Of a DNA stretch of 64,000 nt, positions 25,331 to 35,100 are shown piece by piece. The position numbers and the translations under genes are program-made. Each line of letters starts with the position of its first letter. The stretch's first letter is position 1. Below the pieces are notes generated by a model. That model was not told the origin of the DNA. It made no database searches and saw nothing but the letters and a program-made list of their open reading frames with translations. Source of the DNA: Planctomycetaceae bacterium (GTDB taxonomy: Bacteria; Planctomycetota; Planctomycetia; Pirellulales; Pirellulaceae); assembly GCA_020638995.1 (NCBI GenBank), contig JACKHM010000001.1:1240001-1304000 (forward strand), in the 5' to 3' direction.

Positions 25331-28156
25331 ATGCGTGCAATTCGCGCTGGCCTGTTGTTGCTCGTCGCTTTGGTACCAGCGTGGTTCCAAGGTGCGCCGG
25401 CATACGCCCAGTCCGAAGCAAGTCATTGGGCGTACAAATCGCCTATTCGTCCGACTATTCCAGACACCGCACTTCCCAGCTGGACGAAGAATTCGATTGA
25501 TTCCTTCACGCACGCCATGATGACACAACACGGATTGGTTCCTTCGCCGGAAGCCGTGCGACATACGTTGATTCGCCGCGTCACTCTCGACCTGACGGGG
25601 TTACCACCGACGCCGTATGAGGTCGCTCGTTTCCTCGCCGATCGCGCGCCCGACGCCTATGAACGGCTTGTCGATCGCCTTTTGCAATCGCCCCGTTTTG
25701 GCGAGCAGATGGCGACACACTGGCTGGATCTTGCCCGTTACGCCGACACCCACGGCTATCACATGGACGCGCATCGTGAGATGTGGCGCTGGCGTGACTG
25801 GGTGATCGAGGCATACAACACCAACATGCCATTCGATCAATTCACCATCGAGCAACTAGCCGGCGACCTGCTACCTAATGCAAACCTCTCGCAGCAAATT
25901 GCAACTGGTTTCAACCGCAACAACATGGTGAACTTTGAAAACGGCACGATCGCCGACGAGTTTCTCGCCGAGTACGCCATCGACCGCGTGACCACAACAT
26001 CCACGGTGTGGCTCGGGCAAACCATGGTCTGCGCTCGCTGTCACGATCACAAGTATGATCCGTTCACGCAGCGCGAGTTCTATCAATTGGTCGCGTTTTT
26101 TGATCAGGTTCCGGAAAAAGGTGTGGATGGAGATAAAGGGAATGCAGCACCGTCGATCAAAGCTCCGCTGGCTCATCAGTCAGAACTCATCGAGCGGCTA
26201 ACACGTCGTTCCACCGAACTGGAGCTTTCGCTGCAGGAACAACGTGAATCGGCGGAAGCCGGCGTCGCTGCTTGGGAGAAAACGCTCCAGGTGACTGAAT
26301 CTCGATCCGTTGCCGCCAAACCGCGATTCTCGCTTGCATTTGAACAAACCGAGGGCGTTCTTGACCGCGCGCTCCGCGGCTCAAGGACATTCATCGCTGG
26401 CAAGCTTGGCGACGCTTTGGTGTTCGATGGCCAAACTTATGTCAGTCTGAGCGATCAAGTCCACCTTGCGCCACGCGAGTCGGTTACCGTTTCTCTGTGG
26501 CTGTTCCCCACAACACGCGGCCCGATGGTAGTTTTGAGTCAGACAAGCGAGAGCGGGATGAGCTTTCGAGTTGAGTTAGACGGCGGCAAGGTACTGCTCC
26601 AGCTTGTTCGGGCTGGCGAGAAGGATGCTTTGAGCCTCGCCAGCGACAGCGCGATCGTTCCTTCCCGATGGCACCACGTTGCGGTCTGCTGGACGGCATC
26701 GGAAATCGCTGTGTTTGTGAACGGCTCACGAGTGGCGACCACTCCGCTCGACGCACCGTTCGCATCGAACGCGCCAGCCAAAACATCACTTACCGTTGGC
26801 AGCGATGAAGCGGGACGATCGTTTCGCGGCATGTTGGATGAACTTCGAGTCTACGCGCAGCGACTGGCCGACGAAGAAATTGCAATCCTGGCGGGTGGAG
26901 ATCCAATTGGCGAAATTCTTGCCGTCCCCAGCGACAATCGTACTGAGGTGCAGGCGGCTCGGTTGAAGCGCTACTACCTGGAGCACGTCGATGCCGATTA
27001 TCGCGCAGCGTCACAGGAACTCGAAGCCGTCAGCCAACTACAAGCCGAAGTCACGGCAATATTGCCGACGACGATGGTGATGCAAGATGCTTCTGAGAGG
27101 AAACCCACGTATGTCCTCAAAAATGGTCACTACGATTCACCCGGAGAAGTGGTCGAACCGGGTGTACCGAACGTCTTGCCTCCGCTGCCAGGAAGCAGAA
27201 CCGCTGATCGACTGGCGTTAGCCCAATGGTTGGTGCAAGGTAACCACCCACTAACCGCTCGTGTCGCGGTGAACCATCTGTGGCAGCAGTTCTTTGGCGC
27301 GGGACTCGTGCGTACGCCCGAGGATTTTGGAACACGTGGCGAACGTCCGACACATCCCGCGTTGTTGGATTGGCTGGCAACCGAGTTCACGATCGACTGG
27401 GACGTTAAACGCATCGTCAAACTAATCGTAACTTCTGCGACTTATCGACAGTCGGATCATGCAACACCGGAACTTGCGGTGGCTGATCCCGAGAATCGAT
27501 GGTTAGCCCGGGCGTCACGGCTTCGGCTGGGTGCCGAAGCGATTCGAGACAGCGCTCTCTCGGCTGGCGGACTGCTTGTGGAACGCACCGGTGGTCCCAG
27601 CGTTTTTCCCTACCAGCCTGATGGCCTTTGGGAAGAGATTGCCTACAACGCCAATGATTTTACAGCACAGGTTTATCGCCAAAGTCATGGCGAAGACCTC
27701 TATCGGCGAAGTCTCTACACGTTCGTCAAACGCAGCGTGCCCTCACCGACCCTGGTCGCGTTCGATGCGCCCAATCGTGAAACCTGCGTGGCCCGGCGAC
27801 CAAGAACGAACACGCCGCAACAAGCACTTGTACTGATGAACGACGTCACTTTCGTCGAGGCGGCAAGAACATTTGCCGGGCGGACACTTGCCGCGTGCGA
27901 TTCCTCGAAAGAGAGAATCGATCACTTGTTTCTCGTTGCAATGAGTCGTCACGCGACACAAGTGGAACAACAAATCTTTGCGGGTCTGATCAATGATCTG
28001 CGACACAGCTATGCAGAGCAACCGTCGCTCGCAGATAGCTTGATATCCGTCGGAGAATCAAGCGTTTGCGGACAAATTGATCCGATAGAAATCGCTGTGT
28101 GGACGGCTGTGGCAAACGTAGTTCTTTCGCTAGATGAAGTGGTTACGAGGCCGTGA
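25331..28156 (+). CDS. DUF1549/DUF1553 protein with LamG insert, lacking the N-terminal cytochrome
   Basis: 941 residues with a signal peptide (MRAIRAGLLLLVALVPAWF). PSCyt2 (DUF1549) spans about 50-280: RRVTLDLTGLPPTPYEVARF, HWLDLARYADTHGYHMD and MVCARCHDHKYDPFTQREFY. A coiled region and a LamG/concanavalin-like insert (about 340-530: GDALVFDGQTYVSLSDQVHL, ASEIAVFVNGSRVATTP) follow. PSD1 (DUF1553) is about 620-930: GNHPLTARVAVNHLWQQFFG, GLVRTPEDFGTRGERPTHPA and RNTPQQALVLMN-type sequence. The usual N-terminal PSCyt1 haem domain is absent, so this member may bind glycans instead. ATG at 25331 starts the signal peptide. Confidence 0.87.
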   Translation: MRAIRAGLLLLVALVPAWFQGAPAYAQSEASHWAYKSPIRPTIPDTALPSWTKNSIDSFTHAMMTQHGLVPSPEAVRHTLIRRVTLDLTGLPPTPYEVARFLADRAPDAYERLVDRLLQSPRFGEQMATHWLDLARYADTHGYHMDAHREMWRWRDWVIEAYNTNMPFDQFTIEQLAGDLLPNANLSQQIATGFNRNNMVNFENGTIADEFLAEYAIDRVTTTSTVWLGQTMVCARCHDHKYDPFTQREFYQLVAFFDQVPEKGVDGDKGNAAPSIKAPLAHQSELIERLTRRSTELELSLQEQRESAEAGVAAWEKTLQVTESRSVAAKPRFSLAFEQTEGVLDRALRGSRTFIAGKLGDALVFDGQTYVSLSDQVHLAPRESVTVSLWLFPTTRGPMVVLSQTSESGMSFRVELDGGKVLLQLVRAGEKDALSLASDSAIVPSRWHHVAVCWTASEIAVFVNGSRVATTPLDAPFASNAPAKTSLTVGSDEAGRSFRGMLDELRVYAQRLADEEIAILAGGDPIGEILAVPSDNRTEVQAARLKRYYLEHVDADYRAASQELEAVSQLQAEVTAILPTTMVMQDASERKPTYVLKNGHYDSPGEVVEPGVPNVLPPLPGSRTADRLALAQWLVQGNHPLTARVAVNHLWQQFFGAGLVRTPEDFGTRGERPTHPALLDWLATEFTIDWDVKRIVKLIVTSATYRQSDHATPELAVADPENRWLARASRLRLGAEAIRDSALSAGGLLVERTGGPSVFPYQPDGLWEEIAYNANDFTAQVYRQSHGEDLYRRSLYTFVKRSVPSPTLVAFDAPNRETCVARRPRTNTPQQALVLMNDVTFVEAARTFAGRTLAACDSSKERIDHLFLVAMSRHATQVEQQIFAGLINDLRHSYAEQPSLADSLISVGESSVCGQIDPIEIAVWTAVANVVLSLDEVVTRP

Positions 28157-28159
28157 TGC

Positions 28160-28290
28160 ACGTCGCATTTCCAACATCGAACTTTCAACTGAAGAAGCTG
28201 GCAATCTAGATGCGACGCAAAATACAACATGGCGATTCAGCTTCCGACTTCGACGCTGGAAGCTCAGTGTTCGACATTCGACGTTCGCCT
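28160..28290. repeat. Dispersed PVC-type inverted repeat, copy 1 (degenerate)
   Basis: TTTCCAACATCGAACTTTCAA on the left and GTTCGACATTCGACGTTCG on the right are the familiar 'GAACATCGAAC / GTTCGATGTTC' modules of a repeat common in Planctomycetes and Verrucomicrobia. The copy sits at the junction of the DUF1553 and DUF1501 genes, and its right half is read as the N-terminus of the DUF1501 protein. Confidence 0.55.
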
Positions 28291-29697
28291 CTCCGCTCCC
28301 GTCGCGGCTTCCTGGAGCGAGCGAGCGCCGGCATCGGCGTCGCTGCACTCGCTTCTTTGCTCAATCCAAAGCTATTTGCCAGCGCGGGCGATGCCTTACG
28401 TTTTGCGCCGACGGCTAAGCGAGTCATCTTCCTGCATCAATCCGGCGCTCCGTCACAGATCGATTTATTCGACGAAAAGCCGGAACTCACCAAGTGGCAC
28501 GGCAAAGAGACGCCAGCGGCGATCCGTATGGGACAGCGGCTAACGACAATGACTTCTGAACAAGCATCGTTGCCGGTGACGGCTTCGCCCTTTCAGTTTG
28601 CGAGATACGGCGAGTCGGGCACGGCGCTAAGTGAACTCCTGCCACACATGAGCCACGTCGTTGATGATCTGTGCATCGTACGTTCGATGTATACCGAAGC
28701 GATTAACCATGACCCCGCGATCACGATGATTCACACCGGTACGGAACAACCAGGGCGGCCCAGTATCGGCTCGTGGATAAGTTATGGCTTGGGTAGCGAG
28801 AACACCGATCTTCCTGCCTTCGTCGTCTTGCTGTCGGGTGGCATTCCTGGCGATCAGCCATTGTTCGGTCGGTTGTGGGGATCTGGATTTCTACCGTCTC
28901 AGCATCAGGGTGTGAAGTTTCGGGGCCAGGGCGATCCGGTCTTGTACCTCAATAACCCAGCAGGCATCACGCGAGAGATTCGACGACGGATGCTCGATAG
29001 TCTCAGTGCGCTGAATCGACTTCAATCGGAGACGACGGGCGACGCGGAGATCGACGCGAGAATCGCTCAGTTCGAGTTAGCTTACCGAATGCAGGATTCT
29101 CTCCCACGCATTGCCAATCTGGCGGAAGAACCAGAGCACACCTTCGAGATGTACGGAGAAGACGCCAAACAACCGGGAACGTATGCCGCCAATTGTTTGC
29201 TCGCGCGACGATTGGTCGAACAAGGCGTTCGTTTTGTCCAACTGTATCATCGCGGCTGGGATCATCACACGAGTATCGTCAGTCGTCTCAAAGTCAAATG
29301 CCGTGAGACGGATCAGGCCTCCGCCGCACTCGTGCAAGATCTCAAGCAACGCGGGCTGTTGAAGGACACGCTGATCGTCTGGGCGGGTGAATTCGGACGA
29401 ACCGTTTTCTGCCAAGGCGATCTCGCCGCCAATGACTATGGTCGCGACCACCACCCGCGTTGCTTTTCGATCTGGCTGTCCGGAGGTGGCGTGAAGCCAG
29501 GACTGACCTACGGCGCGACGGACGACTTTTCGTACAACGTCACCGAGGACCCCGTTCACGTCCATGACCTACAGGCAACAATCCTGCGATGTCTTGGCAT
29601 CGATCACGAGCAACTGACGTTTCGATTCCAAAGTCGAGATCACCGACTGACAGATATCGGCGGACGAGTACTCAGCGAGATCCTGTGCGAGCAGTAG
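28210..29697 (+). CDS. DUF1501 protein with Tat-type signal
   Basis: 495 residues. An arginine-rich signal SRRGFLERASAGIGVAALAS lies about 30 residues in; the residues before it (SSVFDIRRSPLR) come from a dispersed repeat. The body has RVIFLHQSGAPSQIDLFDEK, TEAINHDPAITMIHTGTEQP, QLYHRGWDHHTSIVSRLK, VWAGEFGRTVFCQGD, DYGRDHHPRCFSIWLSGGGV and VTEDPVHVHDLQATILRCLG, the family hallmarks of an alkaline phosphatase-like fold. GTG at 28267, inside the repeat, is an alternative start. It pairs with the DUF1549/1553 gene 53 bases upstream and is homologous to the protein at 40103. Confidence 0.88.
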   Translation: MRRKIQHGDSASDFDAGSSVFDIRRSPLRSRRGFLERASAGIGVAALASLLNPKLFASAGDALRFAPTAKRVIFLHQSGAPSQIDLFDEKPELTKWHGKETPAAIRMGQRLTTMTSEQASLPVTASPFQFARYGESGTALSELLPHMSHVVDDLCIVRSMYTEAINHDPAITMIHTGTEQPGRPSIGSWISYGLGSENTDLPAFVVLLSGGIPGDQPLFGRLWGSGFLPSQHQGVKFRGQGDPVLYLNNPAGITREIRRRMLDSLSALNRLQSETTGDAEIDARIAQFELAYRMQDSLPRIANLAEEPEHTFEMYGEDAKQPGTYAANCLLARRLVEQGVRFVQLYHRGWDHHTSIVSRLKVKCRETDQASAALVQDLKQRGLLKDTLIVWAGEFGRTVFCQGDLAANDYGRDHHPRCFSIWLSGGGVKPGLTYGATDDFSYNVTEDPVHVHDLQATILRCLGIDHEQLTFRFQSRDHRLTDIGGRVLSEILCEQ

Positions 29698-29712
29698 TTG
29701 GGTAACAACTTG

Positions 29713-30270
29713 TCACTTTATCGAAATGTCCATCTCGGCTTCCAGTGCCGTTATAAAGCTCTTCGACATTGGATCATCGCACAAGTAATCGAGAAACTCG
29801 CGGTCAGTGGCAAAGAAGCTTCTCAACTCGCGAACGCGGCGAACATGCCGAGACCGGTCTTGCGCGAGTTCCGGTCCGTTCCAGCCTAAATAGCGGATCA
29901 AGTTTTTGGCTTCGATATCGTCCCTGTTCGCTTCTACAAACTGTCCTGCTTCGTAGCAAATTCGGCTTGGCAACTCAGGTGAGAACGGATTGAGCAGCGG
30001 CAGGAACGGTTCGATGTTTCTCGCCTTATGACTGTTCATCCAGTGCAGAACTGCATACCAGTTCCAGTAATCATCCCCAACTTTGTACTTTAGCCGAGGG
30101 TCGAAGTGTTCAACGTCGCAGCTATCGGTTGCCTGAATAAATCGCTCCGAGTAGGCACAAAACCCTCTTTGCTCACGAATTAGTTCCTGACGGATTGCGC
30201 GCGCGTCGGATGGGTATTTCCAGTCGGAGGCGATCACCCTGGAATCTAACGTCTTACTAAGATATCGCAT
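29713..30270 (-). CDS. HNH-type nuclease, PtuB-like (Septu-like effector)
   Basis: 185 residues starting at ATG 30270, inside the end of the ATPase gene (14-base overlap), so the two are translationally coupled. The N-terminus MRYLSKTL and LIREQRGFCAYSERFI, then DSCDVEHFDPRLKY and YWNWYAVLHWMNSHKARN, follow the layout of PtuB-type HNH nucleases: 'LxxEQxGxCAYC...EHFxP...W.NL'. His55 of EHF is the likely catalytic base, and Asn70 and His81 the other HNH positions. The second Cys of the first zinc pair is Ser41 and the second CxxC pair is missing, so zinc binding is probably lost. It probably cuts nucleic acid when the ATPase senses a phage. Convergent with the DUF1501 gene, 15 bases apart. Confidence 0.68.
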   Translation of the reverse strand: MRYLSKTLDSRVIASDWKYPSDARAIRQELIREQRGFCAYSERFIQATDSCDVEHFDPRLKYKVGDDYWNWYAVLHWMNSHKARNIEPFLPLLNPFSPELPSRICYEAGQFVEANRDDIEAKNLIRYLGWNGPELAQDRSRHVRRVRELRSFFATDREFLDYLCDDPMSKSFITALEAEMDISIK

Positions 30271-31651
30271 CTGGAGCAAAGTTATACGCGTTACCGATCC
30301 GCATATACTCCTGGATCAGGTGTTGCTTCTGCTGTGGGTCCGTGACCGCAGGAATCTCGCGGCGCAGTTGAAGAAAACGCTCCCAATTCTCTATTCCCTC
30401 CTTACCGTACAGACTACGGACTTCAAAGTCTTTGTTCAACATATCATTGGGATCGTCGCCAATCGGAGTGACTCCACGATGCGGGACGACGTAAGCCGCG
30501 TCATCGAAGTCTAAGATGACGCGCTCTTCGGGGCGGAATTGAGCGGCAATGATGGGACTGTGAGTCGCCGTAAAGAATTGTGTGTTGCAAATTATCCGCC
30601 AATAAACGGACATCAAGTCGTACAGAAAGTCTGGATAGAGGCTGTTCTCCGGCTCGTCCAGCAGCAACACTCCTCGTTTGATCTGACGACCGAAGTAAAG
30701 CGAATAAATGTGGCCGATACGAAAAATAAAATTACGTATGCCCGTGCTCAGGGCGTTGTAGTTGATGGGCTGACCGGACGAAGCGACACGAACAAACGCC
30801 TCTAGGTTCTCACTCAACTGGACTGGCTTCTTTGCCGACTCGTAGTCGAACTCTAGACCAGCAGCTGCGAGTATCGTGTTCCAAAGTTCGGCAAGTTCTA
30901 CCAGAATCTCAGGATGATTCCTGGCAAACTCTTCCTCAGCTTCTTGCACGGATTTTTGACGATTTTCGCGTTGTTGCAAGAATGTTTGCCAATCCTCTTC
31001 GCGTTTCTTGAGATGGTAGATCAATACGTTCCAGAAGGGAGCAATGTGTTCGACGCTCACCTCGTGGAACACCGGGAACTCCTTAAACAGCCGCAATGCA
31101 TTGTTCAGGTTTGTATCTGGTAAGGCCTTGCCTTGCGTGATCAGGGTCGTACCGTCTGGGGGCGCTATCATGAAGAGAGCACCCCCGGTCGCGGTCCAGG
31201 ACAATTGTTCGGTCAATCCCTTTTCTTCGAGGCCCGAAATCCGGTGCCGGAAAACTTCGACACGATTCCAATCATCACCTTCGATACTTTCGCCGCATAA
31301 GACGATCTCGCCTCGCCTCGTGCTGCACACCCAGAACGGTCGAAAGTTCGTCAGCACCTTAAGCGCCACCAAGACTTGATGGTCTCCAGGGCGGGCGCCA
31401 GATTCTTCACTCACGAGCCCTGACACCCCGAGATCGCCGCGGAGTCCTCTTTCACGAAGAAACTGTGACGGGCGATTCACAACCCCACCCAGCAAGTCGA
31501 AAACTAATCGCAACAGCGTCGTCTTACCCGTCCCGTTTCTTCCAATGAAACACACTCGGTCAAGCGGCTCACCCGTAGTCGGATCGGTGAGAGATAGATC
31601 GAATTCGCGAAACTGTTGGAAGTTGGGAATAACGATTCGCGTGATTTTCAT
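30257..31651 (-). CDS. ABC-type AAA ATPase, PtuA-like (Septu-like sensor)
   Basis: 464 residues from ATG 31651, chosen because MKITRIVIPNFQQFREFDLS is the normal N-terminus of such ATPases. Walker A is GRNGTGKTT (37-45). The ABC-signature-like sequence is LSTGIRNFIF (301-310), Walker B is VLLLDEPE (328-335) and the H-loop His364 lies in FFTATHSPII. A coiled segment of about 60 residues (residues 210-250: LKKREEDWQTFLQQ) sits between. This is the SMC-like architecture of PtuA, AbiEi-associated and RecF/OLD-type defence ATPases. No TOPRIM domain follows, so it is not an OLD nuclease. It is followed by the overlapping HNH gene, the pairing that defines Septu. Confidence 0.78.
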   Translation of the reverse strand: MKITRIVIPNFQQFREFDLSLTDPTTGEPLDRVCFIGRNGTGKTTLLRLVFDLLGGVVNRPSQFLRERGLRGDLGVSGLVSEESGARPGDHQVLVALKVLTNFRPFWVCSTRRGEIVLCGESIEGDDWNRVEVFRHRISGLEEKGLTEQLSWTATGGALFMIAPPDGTTLITQGKALPDTNLNNALRLFKEFPVFHEVSVEHIAPFWNVLIYHLKKREEDWQTFLQQRENRQKSVQEAEEEFARNHPEILVELAELWNTILAAAGLEFDYESAKKPVQLSENLEAFVRVASSGQPINYNALSTGIRNFIFRIGHIYSLYFGRQIKRGVLLLDEPENSLYPDFLYDLMSVYWRIICNTQFFTATHSPIIAAQFRPEERVILDFDDAAYVVPHRGVTPIGDDPNDMLNKDFEVRSLYGKEGIENWERFLQLRREIPAVTDPQQKQHLIQEYMRIGNAYNFAPDAIS

Positions 31652-31818
31652 TTCCAATACCGTGGCCGGTGCGGGGCACTTAGGGCGTGGAACGCCCATT
31701 ACTCGATTCAATCTAACACGAATGAAAGTCGGCAGTCATCCCTGACAACCCGCTTTTCGCGGAAGCATTTTTGGAAGCCCGTAAACCTTCTGTCTGGCTC
31801 GCCGTCGCAGCTGACTCG

Positions 31819-34800
31819 CTACGGGCAAACCGCTTCTTGGTCTTTCTCATCGCTGGGCTCGGCGATCACCGGTTGAGCAACCACGCTCTCGGATAGCATG
31901 GGAAGAACCTCATCGATGGGCCGGTTGAACGAGGCACCGAGGATCATGCGTCCATAGAGCGAGAAAACCACCGGAACTAGGAACAGCACAAGTACCGTCC
32001 CGAGTATCAAGCCGAAGCATAGACTCGCTGCCATCGGAATTAACACTTGGGCCTGAAATGATGTTTCGAGCAAGATCGGTGTCAGTCCAGCCACCGTGGT
32101 CAGCGAGGTCAACACAACCGGGCGAAATCGTCGCGTTCCCGCTGCAATAATGGCTTCCTGCACACGAGCGCCCGCTTTGATTTCGTGGTTGATGAAGTCC
32201 ATCAAGACGATCGAGTCGTTGACGACAACGCCCGCCAAGGCCACGAGCCCAAATAGGCTGAACATCGTCAACGGCAAACCGAGAGCAGCGTGTCCCCAGA
32301 GTGCGCCTACCAACCCGAAAGGAATGATTGCGAGCACAACCAGCGGCTGAAAGTAGGAACGAAACTCCATCGTTAACAGCACGTACATCGCCAGCAATGC
32401 CACGATGAAACCGAGAAAGAGGCTGCGCATCGAGTCGCTCGATTGCTCGGCTTGACCCTCCCATCGGACTCGAACATTTGGGAACTGGGCTGCCAACTTA
32501 GGCTCGAACTCGGCGCGGAACCTGGCGACACTTTCGCGTGCATTGCCCTCCTTCTCTTTAATATCGCCGGTGATCGTAATCGAGCGAAGTTGATCGACGC
32601 GATTGATTTCGCTGTATCCTCGCTGGACGCGGACGTCTGCTAGTTCTGTCAACGGCCGCTCTGCTCCGTCCGAGCCCCGCACGCGAATATCATCAAATCC
32701 GGCTAGGGAGCGACGGTCGGCTTCCGGGTAGCGCACCATGAGCTTGACCTCGTGTCGACCGCGTTGTAGCCGCATTACTTCTTCGCCGTAGTAGGTAGCG
32801 CGTACGGTCTCGGCGAGATCGCCGGCCGTGATGCCCATCGCGAGAGCGCTCTCCTTAACATTCAATTGATATTCAAGTTTGCCGGGTCGCGAGTCGTCCC
32901 GAATATCGACGACTCCCGGATAGCGAGCCGCGTCGGCAAGTTCGGTCTTGCAAGCTTCAACGGCTGCTTCGAGTTCGGACATGTGTTCAGTCGGTGCAAG
33001 CAGTTTGAACTCGATGGGTGCGCCGCCCGGTCCCATCTCGGGCGTGCCGAAGATCAATGTGTCGACGCCAGCCAACTCGCCTGTCTCGCGACGCCACTCA
33101 CTCAGAATCTCTTCGCTCGTGATGTCACGGGTCGAAGTGTCTTGCAGCTCGATAAAGACCATGCCGACGTGGCTGCCATCCGTCCGCGAATCAGGCCCCA
33201 ACGCTCCCGGCGCAACGACTTGACCGACAGCCCGATGTACGAGTCGCTTCAGCGGCATTCCCTTCGCCGACCACTCGTCGTTGATACGATTGAAGGCCTC
33301 TTCAATCTGACGTGTTGCCAGATCCGTGACCGTGCTCGGCGTGCCGTCGGGGAAGGTAACTTTCGCTTCGATCCAATTGCTGTCGAGTTTTGGAAAGATC
33401 AGCCAGGGTGTAATCCCAGCAGGCACAAACGCCAACGTCACGACAAAAATCGAAAATGCCGAACTGAGCATGATCGCCGGATTCGCCGTCGCCCAGTGCA
33501 AAGCCGGCATGTAAATTCGTTGGATGACAAATTCGAGAGCGCGAGCGACAAACCCTTGCACAACGTGAATCAACCAGCCGAGCAATCGAAACGGATACAG
33601 GAGATAGCTCAACACGGTGATAAACAGGTTGTCGCGATGAGCCAGATGGCACGGCAGGATGAAAGTGCTCTCGGCCAACGAGATCGCTAACATCGCTATA
33701 ACCGCGAGCGGCAGGACGGCAATGAATTTCCCCATCACGCCCGACACATAGAACAGCGGTACAAAGGCAATGATGGTCGTTGTTACTGAAGCCGAGACGG
33801 ATGGTAACACTTCGTGGGCGCCTTCGACCGCAGCCGTCGCGTAATCTTTGCCCTGCTGTCGGTGAGCATAGATATTCTCGCCGATAACGATGGCATCATC
33901 GACGACAATGCCCAATGCCAGCAAGAATGCGAACAGCGAAATCATATTCAGTGTAGCGCCGACGTATAGCAACATCGCACATGCACCGAGCACAGAAATC
34001 GGAATTCCCAACGCAACCCAAAACGCAAGGCGAAGATCCAGAAACACCGCGAGCACCAGGAAGACTAGAATAAGTCCTTGAATTCCGTTTCTTCGAAGAA
34101 GATTGATGCGGTCGCGAACGTCGACTCCGCTGTCCTGCCACGTCGTCAATTCGTAGCCGGGAGGCAATTCTGTTGAGTCGACATAAGCGTGTACGTCATC
34201 AACAATCGCCAACAAGTCTTCCGTCGCCGTCCGATCGATCGAGATTACCAAGCCCGGACGTCCATTGATCAAGTTGATTGCCGAGTCGTCCGTGAACTCG
34301 TCTTTTACGTTCCCGATTTCTCCTACCGTCAACACGACACCATCCGGTGTCGTGACCAGCGGAATGTTCGCGATTTCTTCGCCGAGCAAACGCTTGTTTT
34401 TGCCTCGCAATAATACTTCCTGCGATTCAGTCTTCATGCTGCCGCCGGGAATCTCGATGTTTTCGCGACGAATGATCTGACCGACTTGTTGCAATGTCAG
34501 ACCATACTTTCGCAACGTATCCTCCGAGACTTCGATGTCAATTTGATAGTCGCGTACGCCGATCAAATTGGCTTGCGAAACAGTGGGCAACAACAATAAT
34601 TCGGTACGCACGCGTTCCGCAACTTCCCGCAGCGCCAATTCAGAATCGGGAGTCTTGATATTGGGCCCGAGCAGACCCACGCGAATGGCAACCTGACGTA
34701 GCGTGATCTGCTGAACTTCGGGGTCTTCGGCCAACTCGGGAAAACTGGGGATGCGATCTACTTCAGAGCGAATGTCGCTCAGGATTTTTTGGACGTTGGA

Positions 34801-35100
34801 GACATTATTTTCGAGCTCTAACACCAAATGCCCACCACCCTCTTGTGCCACGGCGGTTTGCTTCTTGATGCCGTTGATCGATCGCACGGCTTCTTCGAGT
34901 TTCTGGCAGATCCCCTCCTCGACTTCACTGGGGCTGGCCCCGGGATAGGGCACGCTGATCAGTACAATCTCCAGATCGAACTCTGGAAAAACCTCGCGTC
35001 GCATCAAGAACATACTGACGAAGCCGACAAACATCACGGCTACCATCAACGTGTTCATGGCGGGTGAGTTCTGAGTTGCCCAACGGATGGCAGCTTTCAT
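31819..35100 (-). CDS. RND efflux transporter, inner membrane pump
   Basis: 1093 residues of the AcrB/HAE1 family. Start ATG 35100 (MKAAIRWATQNSPAMNTLMV) overlaps the stop of the adaptor gene (ATGA). Visible features: TM1 at 17-35, PYPGASPSEVEEGICQKLEE, TM2-4 around NGIQGLILVFLVLAVFLDLR and the proton-relay pair in ALGIVVDDAIVIGENIYAHR, PCHLAHRD between the halves, and a second half repeating the set (GLVALAGVVVNDSIVLMDFI, RFRPVVLTSLTTVAGLTPIL). It exports small molecules across the envelope by proton antiport; the substrate is unknown. With the adaptor and TetR gene it forms one operon; no TolC-like gene is in view. Confidence 0.92.
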   Translation of the reverse strand: MKAAIRWATQNSPAMNTLMVAVMFVGFVSMFLMRREVFPEFDLEIVLISVPYPGASPSEVEEGICQKLEEAVRSINGIKKQTAVAQEGGGHLVLELENNVSNVQKILSDIRSEVDRIPSFPELAEDPEVQQITLRQVAIRVGLLGPNIKTPDSELALREVAERVRTELLLLPTVSQANLIGVRDYQIDIEVSEDTLRKYGLTLQQVGQIIRRENIEIPGGSMKTESQEVLLRGKNKRLLGEEIANIPLVTTPDGVVLTVGEIGNVKDEFTDDSAINLINGRPGLVISIDRTATEDLLAIVDDVHAYVDSTELPPGYELTTWQDSGVDVRDRINLLRRNGIQGLILVFLVLAVFLDLRLAFWVALGIPISVLGACAMLLYVGATLNMISLFAFLLALGIVVDDAIVIGENIYAHRQQGKDYATAAVEGAHEVLPSVSASVTTTIIAFVPLFYVSGVMGKFIAVLPLAVIAMLAISLAESTFILPCHLAHRDNLFITVLSYLLYPFRLLGWLIHVVQGFVARALEFVIQRIYMPALHWATANPAIMLSSAFSIFVVTLAFVPAGITPWLIFPKLDSNWIEAKVTFPDGTPSTVTDLATRQIEEAFNRINDEWSAKGMPLKRLVHRAVGQVVAPGALGPDSRTDGSHVGMVFIELQDTSTRDITSEEILSEWRRETGELAGVDTLIFGTPEMGPGGAPIEFKLLAPTEHMSELEAAVEACKTELADAARYPGVVDIRDDSRPGKLEYQLNVKESALAMGITAGDLAETVRATYYGEEVMRLQRGRHEVKLMVRYPEADRRSLAGFDDIRVRGSDGAERPLTELADVRVQRGYSEINRVDQLRSITITGDIKEKEGNARESVARFRAEFEPKLAAQFPNVRVRWEGQAEQSSDSMRSLFLGFIVALLAMYVLLTMEFRSYFQPLVVLAIIPFGLVGALWGHAALGLPLTMFSLFGLVALAGVVVNDSIVLMDFINHEIKAGARVQEAIIAAGTRRFRPVVLTSLTTVAGLTPILLETSFQAQVLIPMAASLCFGLILGTVLVLFLVPVVFSLYGRMILGASFNRPIDEVLPMLSESVVAQPVIAEPSDEKDQEAVCP

